From assembly GCA_902475645.1 (NCBI GenBank), contig CABSAH010000062.1, forward strand, positions 1 to 9,090: 9,090 nt of DNA. Reading direction: 5' to 3'. Made by a program: the position numbers and the translations under genes. The notes under the pieces were generated by a model, which saw only the letters and a list, made by a program, of their open reading frames with translations, was not told the DNA's origin and did not search any database. Below are positions 1 to 5,955 of the stretch, piece by piece (the stretch's first letter is position 1; each line of letters begins with the position of its first letter). The DNA is from an uncultured Christensenellaceae bacterium. GTDB taxonomy: Bacteria > Bacillota > Clostridia > Christensenellales > CAG-138.

Positions 1-42
1 CCGAGGGAGGTGGCTTTTGCGGAGCAAAAGACGGAGGGAGTC
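1..42 (-). repeat. Palindromic repeat, subfamily A (copy A1, cut by window start)
   Basis: This is the end of a subfamily A element. It carries the GGGAGGTGGC arm, the inner hairpin CTTTTGC-gga-GCAAAAG, and the GACGGAGGGAGT end. Strand in all repeat entries follows one convention: plus means the element reads ACTCCCTC first. The outer hairpin arm is lost at the window edge. The inner hairpin matches copies A4 and A6 except in its loop (gga against gaa). Confidence 0.85.
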
Positions 43-74
43 AAAATAAGCTTACAGCTCTTTGTCTGTTTCAA

Positions 75-117
75 CCCCTCAGTCGCCTAACGGCGACAGC
101 TCCCCGTTCGGGGAGCC
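75..117 (+). repeat. Palindromic repeat, subfamily B (copy B1)
   Basis: The element begins CCCCTCAGTC. Its inner hairpin is GTCGCC-taac-GGCGAC and its outer hairpin GCTCCCC-gttc-GGGGAGC. The copy at 8649-8691 differs at four bases, all in the two loops. A linker at 43-74 joins it to A1 and is nearly repeated, inverted, at 3581-3613. Confidence 0.85.
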
Positions 118-151
118 TTTTTGGGTTTGTGCAAGCACCGTTTCCCCAAAA

Positions 152-202
152 GCCTCCCTGTCGAGGGAGGTGGATTTTGCGGAGCAAAAGACGGAGGGAG
201 TC
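152..202 (-). repeat. Palindromic repeat, subfamily A (copy A2)
   Basis: This is a full-length A element ending in GACGGAGGGAGT. The outer hairpin is CCTCCCT-gtcg-AGGGAGG. The inner hairpin ATTTTGC-gga-GCAAAAG has its terminal pair broken (A opposite G), the one clear stem change I saw among otherwise similar A copies. The linker to B1 (118-151) contains TTTGTGCAAGCACCGTT, which recurs inverted in the middle cluster. Confidence 0.85.
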
Positions 203-254
203 GAAAACGTAGGGGTTATAGCGCATCGCGGCTGTTTTATTATGCCGTCAAATA

Positions 255-263
255 TGGTAAAAT
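255..263 (+). promoter_or_regulatory. Candidate extended -10 promoter for the MazG-like gene
   Basis: TGG followed by TAAAAT (258-263) fits an extended -10 element 30 nt before the start codon at 294. No convincing -35 hexamer lies at the right distance, so the call rests on the extended -10 alone. Confidence 0.35.
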
Positions 264-293
264 AATCATATACACCGTGTGCGGAGGGGCAAA

Positions 294-620
294 ATGGACA
301 TAAACGAATATCAGGCGCTTGCGCTTACAACGCTAAACCGGGAATTGGACAAGGATTCCGTGCTTATAAACAGCGTAATGGGGCTTTGCGGCGAGGCGGG
401 CGAAAGCATAGACATAGTTAAAAAGTGGTTCGCGCAGGGTCATGCGCTTGACCGCGCCGCGCTGAAGGAGGAATTGGGCGACATTGCGTGGTATCTTGCG
501 GAGGCGGCCTATGCGCTGGACAGCGACCTTGAAAGCATATTCGCCGCAAACATAGAAAAGCTCCGCCGCCGCTATCCCGAGGGCTTCAGCACCGAACGCT
601 CCCAACACCGCGGCGAATGA
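294..620 (+). CDS. MazG-like nucleotide pyrophosphohydrolase, 108 aa
   Basis: A small all-alpha NTP pyrophosphohydrolase of the MazG/dUTPase-like superfamily. These enzymes hydrolyse (d)NTPs to the monophosphate and pyrophosphate and are thought to clean up non-canonical or excess nucleotides. The metal-binding pattern is visible: E34xxE37 in GLCGEAGES, then E60xxD63 in KEELGDIAWYL, a 22-residue gap within the family range. The C-terminal NIEKLRRRYPEGF is also typical of single-domain MazG-like proteins. ATG 294 is preferred over an in-frame GTG at 279, because a GGAGGGG ribosome site at 283-289 lies between them and serves the ATG. The size is normal for a single-domain form; the long two-domain MazG is about 260 aa. 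The gene stands alone after a repeat cluster and is followed by another promoter. The substrate cannot be told from sequence. Confidence 0.9.
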   Translation: MDINEYQALALTTLNRELDKDSVLINSVMGLCGEAGESIDIVKKWFAQGHALDRAALKEELGDIAWYLAEAAYALDSDLESIFAANIEKLRRRYPEGFSTERSQHRGE

Positions 621-626
621 CGCGAT

Positions 627-680
627 ATTCAACATTTTGGCACGCAATGTTGAATGTTGTGCGGTCGAATGTTGAATGTT
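627..680 (+). promoter_or_regulatory. Repeated AATGTTG motifs, candidate regulator binding region
   Basis: A 10-bp perfect inverted repeat (ATTCAACATT 627-636, AATGTTGAAT 646-655) is followed by a direct repeat. The 13-mer AATGTTGAATGTT occurs at 646-658 and again at 668-680, 22 bp apart, about two helical turns. Inside each 13-mer the heptamer AATGTTG is partly tandem. The block lies just upstream of the -35 box at 694, where an activator would bind. The hairpin has no T tract, so it is a poor terminator for the upstream gene. Confidence 0.5.
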
Positions 681-693
681 TTAGTGTGGGAAG

Positions 694-722
694 TTGACTG
701 TTAGGCGGGTATATGTTATATT
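694..722 (+). promoter_or_regulatory. Sigma-A promoter for the HTH-ATPase regulator and aminopeptidase
   Basis: TTGACT (694-699), a 17-nt spacer and TATATT (717-722) are close to the sigma-A consensus. Transcription would start near 729. A ribosome site AGGGAGG (744-750) lies 8 nt before the ATG at 759. Confidence 0.75.
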
Positions 723-758
723 ATCGGTATAAAACTATGTTTCAGGGAGGATGAACGC

Positions 759-1808
759 ATGGAAAAAAAGAAGCGCGATCCCGAAATGGTCAGGCAAAAA
801 ATAATAGATTCCATATACCTTAACGAAGGCCGCATAAATGCAAAGGACATAGCCGCATCCTGCGGCGTAAGCACGGCGGCCATATACGGTCGGCTTGACC
901 GAATGGAGAAGGCGGGAATAATAGCGGCGCAGACGGAGGGCCGAAGCAAGGTTTATTCGTTTGTGGACACAATGGTGATAGACCGCGAATACAGGCTTGA
1001 AGCGCTGGACGAGGATACGGTTCTGCGCAGGGATATTTCGCCTATACTCCAAGGCGTATCGCAAACGGTAAGGAGCGTTTTCACATACGTTTTTACGGAA
1101 ATGCTGAACAACGCCATAGACCATTCCGAAGGCGATGCCGCCGCAATACACGCATACCGCAACGCATCGGTAGTGGGCTGCTTCATAACCGACAACGGCG
1201 TTGGCATATTCACCAAAATACAGAAGGCCATGGGCCTTGATGAAAAGCGCTTTGCAATACTGGAGCTTGCCAAGGGCAAGTTTACTACCGACCCATCCAG
1301 CCACACGGGCGAGGGGGTTTTCTTTTCATCCAAGGTGGCGGACAGATTCTATATTTTTTCGGACGATTTGGCATTCGTGGGCGATAATTGCCGCGGCGAG
1401 GCGGAGCCTGTAATAATGGATAGGCTTTCCGATTTGCCCCACGGCACGCGGGTGTGCTTTGAGGTTGCGCTCAACAGAACCCTTACGTTTGCCGATATAG
1501 CCAACCGCTATTCCGAGGCGCCGGATGATTACGGCTTTTCAAAGACCATAGTGCCCGTGAAGCTGCTTGAATACAGGGAAGCGAACCCCATGTTCGTATC
1601 CCGCTCACAAGCAAAGCGCCTGCTTGCGCGGTTCGACAGATTTAAGAACATAGTGCTTGATTTTGCCGATATAGACGAAATAGGCCAAGGCTTTGCGGAT
1701 GAGGTGTTCCGCGTTTTTGCATCGGCCCATCCCGACAGCAGCATAACCTACATAAACGCCGGCCTGCTTGTGGAGCGGATGATAAAGCACGTGCTTAACA
1801 GAACCTGA
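759..1808 (+). CDS. HTH-GHKL ATPase-STAS-like (DUF4325) regulator, 349 aa
   Basis: The protein combines three modules. Residues about 10-68 form a helix-turn-helix/winged helix with recognition region AKDIAASCGVSTAAIYGRL. Residues about 100-235 form a GHKL ATPase with the N box E114-MLNNAIDH, the G1 box D145NGVG149 and the G2 box H182TGEG186. Residues about 258-349 match the STAS-like DUF4325 pattern (IVLDFADIDEIGQGFADEVFRVF region). There is no membrane segment and no phosphorylated-histidine dimerisation domain, so it is not a classic sensor kinase. GHKL and STAS domains resemble the SpoIIAB/SpoIIAA anti-sigma pair, but here they are fused to a DNA-binding domain. The usual STAS phospho-serine position appears to be Gly309. 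A role as an ATP-responsive transcription regulator is inference; its targets are unknown. It has its own strong promoter and probably shares a transcript with the aminopeptidase gene 32 nt downstream. Confidence 0.85.
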   Translation: MEKKKRDPEMVRQKIIDSIYLNEGRINAKDIAASCGVSTAAIYGRLDRMEKAGIIAAQTEGRSKVYSFVDTMVIDREYRLEALDEDTVLRRDISPILQGVSQTVRSVFTYVFTEMLNNAIDHSEGDAAAIHAYRNASVVGCFITDNGVGIFTKIQKAMGLDEKRFAILELAKGKFTTDPSSHTGEGVFFSSKVADRFYIFSDDLAFVGDNCRGEAEPVIMDRLSDLPHGTRVCFEVALNRTLTFADIANRYSEAPDDYGFSKTIVPVKLLEYREANPMFVSRSQAKRLLARFDRFKNIVLDFADIDEIGQGFADEVFRVFASAHPDSSITYINAGLLVERMIKHVLNRT

Positions 1809-1840
1809 CATACTGAAAAATACAAAAAAGGAGAACCCCC

Positions 1841-3145
1841 ATGAAAAACGAAAGCGCGAAGAAACTGCTGGACTTTATGAGCAAAAGCCCGACGAGGTAT
1901 CAGGTTGTGGCGAATTTTGAGGCCATGCTGAACGAAAGGGGCTACGAAAAGCTGTACGCGGAAGGCGCGTGGCGGCTTGAGCGCGGCGGCAAATACTATG
2001 TTTCGCCCAACGGCTCGTGCATAATGGCGTTCCGCATACCGTCCAAGCCCGTCGCGGGCTTTATGATATCCGCCGCACACAGCGATTCCCCCGCATTTAA
2101 GATAAAGGATAATCCCGAAAAGGCGGGCGCGCATTATGTGCAGCTTAATACGGAATGCTACGGCGGCGCGCTGATGTCCACATGGTTCGACCGCCCGCTT
2201 TCCGTTGCGGGGCGCGTGCTTGTGCGCGGGGAAAACGGCCGCATAGCAACGCGGCTTGTGAACATTGACCGCGACCTTTTTATAATACCCAACGTTGCCA
2301 TACACATGAACCGCAACGCCAACAGCGGCTTTGAATTTAAGGCCAATGTGGACACGCTGCCCATGTTTTCCGATGAAAACGGCAAGGGCGAATTCATGCG
2401 CGTGGTTGCGGACAGCCTCGGCATAAGCGCAGAGGATATTCTTGGCCACGATTTGTATATTTACAACCGCATGGCGCCCGCGTTCATAGGCAGGAACGAC
2501 GAATACATAGCATCCCCCAAGCTTGACGACGTGGAATGTGCGTTCGGCTGCATGGAGGGCTTTGTAAACGCCGCGGAGAGCGGCAGCATACCCGTGTGCT
2601 GCGTTTTCGACAATGAGGAAACCGGAAGCTCCACCAAGCAGGGCGCGGCTTCAAACATACTGCGCGACCTTCTTCGCCGCATTGCGCTGAACATAGGTAG
2701 GAGCGAGGAGGAGTACATCGCCATGACGGCGCAGAGCTTCATGGTATCCGCGGACAACGCCCACGCGCAGCATCCCAACCACCCCGAGCTTTCGGACGGC
2801 GACAACTGCCCGTACATGAACAAGGGCATAGTTATAAAATTCAACGCCAACCAGAAATACACCACCGACGGCGTATCCGCGGCGCTTTTCCGCAGCATAT
2901 GCGCGGAGGCGGGCGCGCCCGTGCAGGTGTTCGCCAACCGTTCCGACATGGCGGGCGGCGGCACGCTTGGCAGCATAGCCAACACAAAGGTCGCCGTCAG
3001 CACGGTTGACATCGGCCTTCCCCAGCTTGCCATGCACTCCAGCTACGAAACCGCCGGCGCCGAGGACATAGACAGCCTAATCAAGGCTATGACCGCCTTT
3101 TATTCCAAAACCCTCACCGTCGAGAACGGCGAATACGGGCTGTAA
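1841..3145 (+). CDS. M18 family aminopeptidase, 434 aa
   Basis: A cytosolic dinuclear-metal aminopeptidase of peptidase family M18 (aspartyl aminopeptidase/LAP4 type), which removes N-terminal residues, often acidic ones, from peptides. Metal and catalytic positions are recognisable by comparison with the family: H80 in SAAHSDSP, D229 in SPKLDD, E259 and E260 in DNEETGSSTKQGA, D305 in SADNAHAQHPNHPE, and H399 in MHSSYETAG. The length is normal for bacterial members. AAGGAG at 1828-1833 lies 7 nt before the ATG. The gene follows the HTH-ATPase regulator by 32 nt with no terminator between, so co-transcription is likely, and it ends at an intrinsic terminator. Bacterial homologues are often called apeB or pepC, but exact substrate preference cannot be read here. 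No sign of truncation. Confidence 0.95.
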   Translation: MKNESAKKLLDFMSKSPTRYQVVANFEAMLNERGYEKLYAEGAWRLERGGKYYVSPNGSCIMAFRIPSKPVAGFMISAAHSDSPAFKIKDNPEKAGAHYVQLNTECYGGALMSTWFDRPLSVAGRVLVRGENGRIATRLVNIDRDLFIIPNVAIHMNRNANSGFEFKANVDTLPMFSDENGKGEFMRVVADSLGISAEDILGHDLYIYNRMAPAFIGRNDEYIASPKLDDVECAFGCMEGFVNAAESGSIPVCCVFDNEETGSSTKQGAASNILRDLLRRIALNIGRSEEEYIAMTAQSFMVSADNAHAQHPNHPELSDGDNCPYMNKGIVIKFNANQKYTTDGVSAALFRSICAEAGAPVQVFANRSDMAGGGTLGSIANTKVAVSTVDIGLPQLAMHSSYETAGAEDIDSLIKAMTAFYSKTLTVENGEYGL

Positions 3146-3177
3146 GCAAAGCCCTGTCAAAAAAATAAACAGAATGA

Positions 3178-3210
3178 AAAAAGCAGGGACGCACGGGCGT
3201 TCCTGTTTTT
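3178..3210 (+). terminator. Intrinsic terminator after the aminopeptidase gene
   Basis: The stem is CAGGGACGC (3184-3192) with GCGTTCCTG (3197-3205): 9 bp including one G-U pair, closed by the loop ACGG. A run of five T follows, and an A run precedes the stem, so it could also stop transcription from the other strand. Confidence 0.85.
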
Positions 3211-3217
3211 GTTAAAC

Positions 3218-3252
3218 CTCTCCGTCTGCTCGTTGCACTCGCATCCACCTCC
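3218..3252 (+). repeat. Palindromic repeat, subfamily A (copy A3, truncated)
   Basis: CTCCGTCTGCTCGTTGCACT and the following CGCATCCACCTCC match the reverse complement of the copy at 8892-8943, but the far arm of the outer hairpin is missing. It runs into a subfamily C element a few bases on. Confidence 0.75.
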
Positions 3253-3256
3253 GAGA

Positions 3257-3311
3257 CATTCCCCTTTCGTCACGGCTAACGCCGCGACACTTTCCCCGCA
3301 CGCGGGGACAG
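3257..3311 (+). repeat. Palindromic repeat, subfamily C (copy C1)
   Basis: This variant has the first arm ATTCCCCTTTCGTC, the inner hairpin CACGGC-taac-GCCGcG and the outer hairpin TCCCCGC-acg-CGGGGA ending in CAGC. It has the same two-hairpin plan as A and B and the same orientation as the A copies in this cluster. An inverted relative is at 8953-9007. Confidence 0.7.
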
Positions 3312-3340
3312 CTTTTGAACGGTGTTTACACAAACCAAAA

Positions 3341-3391
3341 GGCTCCACCGCTTGCGGGGGAGCTGCTGAGCGTGAGCGAAGCTGAGGGGGA
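3341..3391 (-). repeat. Palindromic repeat, subfamily B (copy B2)
   Basis: GGCTCCACCGC-tt-GCGGGGGAGC is the outer hairpin, followed by an AGC/GCT-rich inner stem and GCTGAGGGGGA. The copy at 3784-3834 differs by one base, in the outer hairpin loop. The linker before it (3312-3340) is shared with the one before B3. Confidence 0.8.
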
Positions 3392-3438
3392 ATAACTCGC
3401 GGGGACAGCTTTTGAACGGTGCTTGCACAAGCCAAAAA

Positions 3439-3491
3439 GGCTCCACCGCCTGCGGGGGAGCTGGCACGGCGCAAGCCGTGACTGAGGGGGA
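3439..3491 (-). repeat. Palindromic repeat, subfamily B (copy B3)
   Basis: The outer hairpin is like that of B2; the inner hairpin is CACGGC-gcaa-GCCGTG and the end is GACTGAGGGGGA. The partial copy at 9040-9090 matches with one difference, in the outer loop. A fragment of a C-type end (GCGGGGACAGC, 3399-3409) precedes the linker. Confidence 0.8.
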
Positions 3492-3515
3492 ACAGTAAAA
3501 AGCACAACACCAAAA

Positions 3516-3564
3516 GGCTCCCTCACTGAGGGAGCTGGCAAACCGAAGGTTTGACTGAGGGAGT
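3516..3564 (-). repeat. Palindromic repeat, subfamily B (copy B4)
   Basis: The outer hairpin GCTCCCTC-act-GAGGGAGC and the inner hairpin CAAACC-gaa-GGTTTG end in GACTGAGGGAGT. It differs from copy B6 (3858-3906) only in the outer loop (act against taa). A short B-like end, AACTGAGGGG (3571-3580), follows. Confidence 0.85.
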
Positions 3565-3613
3565 CCGTTTAACTGAGGGGTTGAAACATACAAATCGCTG
3601 TAAGCTTATTTCA

Positions 3614-3664
3614 ACTCCCTCCGTCTTTTGCTTCGCAAAAGCCACCTCCCTCGGGGATGGAGGC
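3614..3664 (+). repeat. Palindromic repeat, subfamily A (copy A4)
   Basis: The element begins ACTCCCTCCGTC, with inner hairpin CTTTTGC-ttc-GCAAAAG and outer arms CACCTCCCTC and GGATGGAGGC. The reverse complement of 8777-8827 matches over 51 bp with one difference at the outer loop. The linker at 3581-3613 matches the inverted linker at 43-74 closely, including AAATAAGCTTACAGC. Confidence 0.85.
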
Positions 3665-3698
3665 GGGCGGGTGAGCAAACAAACAACAGCCCCGTTGC

Positions 3699-3752
3699 AA
3701 CCCCTCCGTCAATTCGCTAACGCTCATTGCCACCTCCCCTTTCAGGGCAGGC
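3699..3752 (+). repeat. Palindromic repeat, subfamily A (copy A5, divergent)
   Basis: ACCCCTCCGTC begins the element. The inner hairpin is imperfect (AATTCGC-taac-GCTCATT) and the outer one is CCTCCCCTTTCAGGGCAGG. It keeps the A-type marks CCGTC and GCCACC. The linker after it contains TGTAAGAGTTTA, seen inverted at 8874-8886. Confidence 0.7.
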
Positions 3753-3783
3753 TTTGTGTAAGAGTTTATAAGGCGCACCAAAA

Positions 3784-3834
3784 GGCTCCACCGCCTGCGG
3801 GGGAGCTGCTGAGCGTGAGCGAAGCTGAGGGGGA
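3784..3834 (-). repeat. Palindromic repeat, subfamily B (copy B5)
   Basis: It is identical to copy B2 except for one loop base. The linker to B6 (3835-3857, with GGTAAAAACCGCAA) resembles the linker between B3 and B4 (3492-3515, with AGTAAAAAGCACAA), so B pairs recur with their spacer. Confidence 0.85.
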
Positions 3835-3857
3835 ACGGTAAAAACCGCAATTCAAAA

Positions 3858-3906
3858 GGCTCCCTCTAAGAGGGAGCTGGCAAACCGAAGGTTTGACTGA
3901 GGGAGT
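3858..3906 (-). repeat. Palindromic repeat, subfamily B (copy B6)
   Basis: The outer hairpin is GCTCCCTC-taa-GAGGGAGC and the inner one CAAACC-gaa-GGTTTG. All 49 bases are identical to the reverse complement of 8698-8746, so identical inverted copies flank the sugar-uptake operon. It lies just beyond the operon terminator. Confidence 0.9.
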
Positions 3907-3916
3907 TAACCCCACC

Positions 3917-3942
3917 AAAAAGGAGCGCCGTGCGCTCCTTTT
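3917..3942 (-). terminator. Intrinsic terminator of the sugar-transport operon
   Basis: A perfect 11-bp stem, AAAAGGAGCGC (3918-3928) with GCGCTCCTTTT (3932-3942), has a 3-nt loop and gives a T run on either strand. It sits 28 nt beyond the stop codon of the last permease gene and would end minus-strand transcription. Being symmetric, it may also shield the operon from plus-strand readthrough out of the repeats. Confidence 0.85.
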
Positions 3943-3969
3943 CCATTGTCCTTTTATTTTGACTTTTCC

Positions 3970-4872
3970 TCAGCCCTTTACCGCGCCTGCGGCGACGCCC
4001 TTTATTATGTGCTTTTGGCAGGTGAGGTAGAATATTATTATTGGCACTATGCTCAGCAGTATCAGCGCCATTGTAACGCCGAGATCAACCGCGCCGTAGC
4101 TGCCCTTTTGATACTGTATCAATATGGGGATTGTCATGTACTTTGTGCGGTCAAGCACCAGATACGGCAGCAAATAGTCGTTCCATATCCACATTATTTC
4201 AAGCACGCCCACGCTTATCAGCGTTGGCTTCAGCATGGGCAGCACCACCAGGAAGAACGTGCGAAACGGGCCGCAGCCGTCTATCGCCGCCGCTTCCTCT
4301 ATTTCAACCGGCAGCGATTTTACAAAGCCCGCAAACATGAATACCGCAAGCCCCGCGCCGAAGCCGAGATATATTATGGGTATTGTCCAGGGCGTATTAA
4401 GCCCTACCGATTCAAGCGAACGGCTCAAAAAGCTGTAATAGGGAATATGCACGCTGTCCGCGGTTTTAGCGAGGGTGAACATAACCATTTGGAACGGCAC
4501 CACCATTGAAAAAACGCACAGCAGATATATTGCCCTGCAAAGGCGGCTGTTCACGCGGATTATGTACCACGCGGCCATGGATGTGCAAATTAGTATAAGC
4601 GCGGTTGAAAGCACGGTTATAACAAGGCTGTAGCCCACCGCCTTAAAGAAGGGATAGTTGCCGTAATTCATGCCCTTTATGTAATTATCAAGCCCAACGT
4701 AGGATTCCTCCGTTGGCAGGGCAAACGTTTCCGTGTTTATGTATGCGTTTGCCTTAAAGGAGTTGATAAGCACGGTTATTATGGGCAATATGTATATTAT
4801 GCTTATAACGGCGAACAGTATGCTAAGCAGCGTTTTGCTCTTTTTGCTGTTTTTGAATAAGGAGCGGTTCAT
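3970..4872 (-). CDS. MalG-like sugar ABC transporter permease, 300 aa
   Basis: Inner-membrane permease of a CUT1-type carbohydrate importer, pairing with the product of the upstream gene. About six membrane segments are visible (roughly 15-38, 79-105, 112-134, 165-184, 218-236, 263-283). The cytoplasmic EAA loop that docks on the ATPase is at 190-213, with EIEEAAAIDGCGPFRTF and a downstream LPMLKP. Length and order match the MalG family. Its ATG (4870-4872) shares one base with the TAA stop of the upstream permease gene, and AAAGGAGGTG (4881-4890) lies 8 nt before it, so translational coupling is likely. It is the last gene of the operon, followed by a terminator. The sugar transported cannot be assigned from sequence. 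Confidence 0.93.
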   Translation of the reverse strand: MNRSLFKNSKKSKTLLSILFAVISIIYILPIITVLINSFKANAYINTETFALPTEESYVGLDNYIKGMNYGNYPFFKAVGYSLVITVLSTALILICTSMAAWYIIRVNSRLCRAIYLLCVFSMVVPFQMVMFTLAKTADSVHIPYYSFLSRSLESVGLNTPWTIPIIYLGFGAGLAVFMFAGFVKSLPVEIEEAAAIDGCGPFRTFFLVVLPMLKPTLISVGVLEIMWIWNDYLLPYLVLDRTKYMTIPILIQYQKGSYGAVDLGVTMALILLSIVPIIIFYLTCQKHIIKGVAAGAVKG

Positions 4873-5795
4873 TACTGCTGCACCTCCTTTTTGCGCGTGG
4901 CGTTAAGCTGAATAAGCCCAAGCGCCGCAACCAGCAGGAAGAATATTACGGCCTTTGCCTGCCCCACGCCGCGGGAGTTGGCGTTTTGATAGAACGTATT
5001 GTATATGTTAAGCGCAAGCATTTCGGTTGTCTTTATAATATTGCCGTCGGCAAGGAACTTGAACGGCTGCCCGCCGTTAAGCGCCATGTTTTGGTCGAAA
5101 AGCTTAAAGCCGTTCGTCAGCGAAAGGAAGGTGCATATTGTTATGGAGGGCATTACGCAGGGTATCGTAACGTGAAAAAGCGTCTGCCAGCCGCTTGCGC
5201 CGTCTATTTTAGCGGCCTCTATCAGCTCCTCCGGCACGCTTTGCAAGCCCGCAATGTATATTATCATCATGTAGCCTATCTGCTGCCAGCACATGAGTAT
5301 TATAAGCCCCCAGAAGCCAAGCGATGAATTGAGCAATATGCTTGTTCCGTAGCGGCTTAATATGCCGTCGAATATCATTGACCATATGTAGCCCAGCACT
5401 ATGCCGCCGATAAGGTTTGGCATAAAGAAAACCGTGCGGAATATATTGGAACCCTTTATGCCGCGTGTTAGCGCATACGCAACGGCGAACGCCAGCACGT
5501 TTATCAGTATTAGCGAAACTATTGCAAACAGCGCCGTAAACCAGAACGAATGCATAAAGGAGGCGTCGCTCAGTGCCTTTATGTAATTGTCAAAGCCTAC
5601 GAATTTGGCGTTGCTTGTGGTTTTGAAATTGCAGAACGAAAGATATACGCCCTTTATGAAGGGATAGACGAAGCCTATCGCAAACGCGGCAACGGTCGGC
5701 AGCAAAAACAGCGGGAACCATTTGCGTATCGTGCCGCTTAGCATATTGCCGTTAACGGCCAGGCTATGCCGCTTTTTCGGCCTTTTGTGTTCCAT
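4872..5795 (-). CDS. MalF-like sugar ABC transporter permease, 307 aa
   Basis: The partner permease of the CUT1-type importer. After a basic N-terminus, membrane segments are visible at about 27-47, 82-108, 118-140, 160-182, 213-233 and 281-297. The EAA loop is at about 189-212 with EELIEAAKIDGASGWQTLF followed by IPCVMPS. Length fits the short MalF/UgpA-type permeases without the large periplasmic insertion of E. coli MalF. AAAGGAGG (5801-5808) is a strong ribosome site 5 nt before the ATG. The gene lies 160 nt downstream of the binding-protein gene, with hairpins and a possible promoter between, and overlaps the next permease gene by one base. No ATPase gene is adjacent, so a shared ATPase encoded elsewhere is presumed. 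Confidence 0.93.
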   Translation of the reverse strand: MEHKRPKKRHSLAVNGNMLSGTIRKWFPLFLLPTVAAFAIGFVYPFIKGVYLSFCNFKTTSNAKFVGFDNYIKALSDASFMHSFWFTALFAIVSLILINVLAFAVAYALTRGIKGSNIFRTVFFMPNLIGGIVLGYIWSMIFDGILSRYGTSILLNSSLGFWGLIILMCWQQIGYMMIIYIAGLQSVPEELIEAAKIDGASGWQTLFHVTIPCVMPSITICTFLSLTNGFKLFDQNMALNGGQPFKFLADGNIIKTTEMLALNIYNTFYQNANSRGVGQAKAVIFFLLVAALGLIQLNATRKKEVQQ

Positions 5796-5842
5796 ATTGA
5801 CCTCCTTTATATCATAAAAATCAAGGCGGTGTCCTTTTTTTG

Positions 5843-5871
5843 ATTATACAGGATATTGTTGGGTTTTTCCA
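5843..5871 (-). promoter_or_regulatory. Candidate internal promoter for the permease genes
   Basis: On the minus strand, TGGAAA (5866-5871), a 17-nt spacer and a perfect TATAAT (5843-5848) lie downstream of the hairpins and upstream of the first permease gene. The -35 matches four of six consensus bases. It would let the permeases be made independently of the binding protein. Confidence 0.45.
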
Positions 5872-5910
5872 GTCCTCAGCCGAAGAATGCTTTTTCCTTC
5901 GGTTCAGGAC
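5872..5910 (-). promoter_or_regulatory. Long imperfect hairpin between binding-protein and permease genes
   Basis: GTCCTCAGCCGAAG (5872-5885) pairs with CTTCGGTTCAGGAC (5897-5910), a 14-position stem with one mismatch and one wobble, and an 11-nt loop. It directly abuts the GC-rich hairpin at 5911-5932. The likely role is protection of the binding-protein mRNA 3' end or attenuation of readthrough. Confidence 0.55.
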
Positions 5911-5932
5911 CGGGCGGGCAAATGCCCGCCCG
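5911..5932 (-). terminator. GC-rich hairpin after the binding-protein gene (partial terminator)
   Basis: CGGGCGGGC-aaat-GCCCGCCCG is a perfect 9-bp stem with a 4-nt loop, 23 nt beyond the binding-protein stop codon. No T tract follows on the minus strand, so complete termination is unlikely. A role as an mRNA 3' stabiliser or attenuator fits better. Confidence 0.6.
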
Positions 5933-5955
5933 TAAAGAGTCGATATGGATTTGAA

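Noticed and set aside
627..655. Intrinsic terminator of the MazG-like gene
   Set aside because: A 10-bp hairpin exists but it is AT-rich and no T run follows; the repeated motif fits a regulatory site better.
735..1304. Antisense open frame opposite the HTH-ATPase gene
   Set aside because: The plus-strand protein has intact domain motifs; the antisense translation shows none and has no supporting start signals.
3157..3850. Open reading frames inside the repeat cluster on both strands
   Set aside because: Their translations are made of the repeat units (Ser/Pro/Arg-rich, repeated phrases), they lack good ribosome sites and resemble no protein family.
3257..3906. Integron attC sites or gene cassettes
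   Set aside because: The palindromes are short and clustered without cassette genes, no integrase gene is visible, and no consistent attC core pairs were found.
3211..3916. CRISPR array
   Set aside because: Repeats are in both orientations, of several types, with conserved rather than unique spacers, and no cas gene is present.
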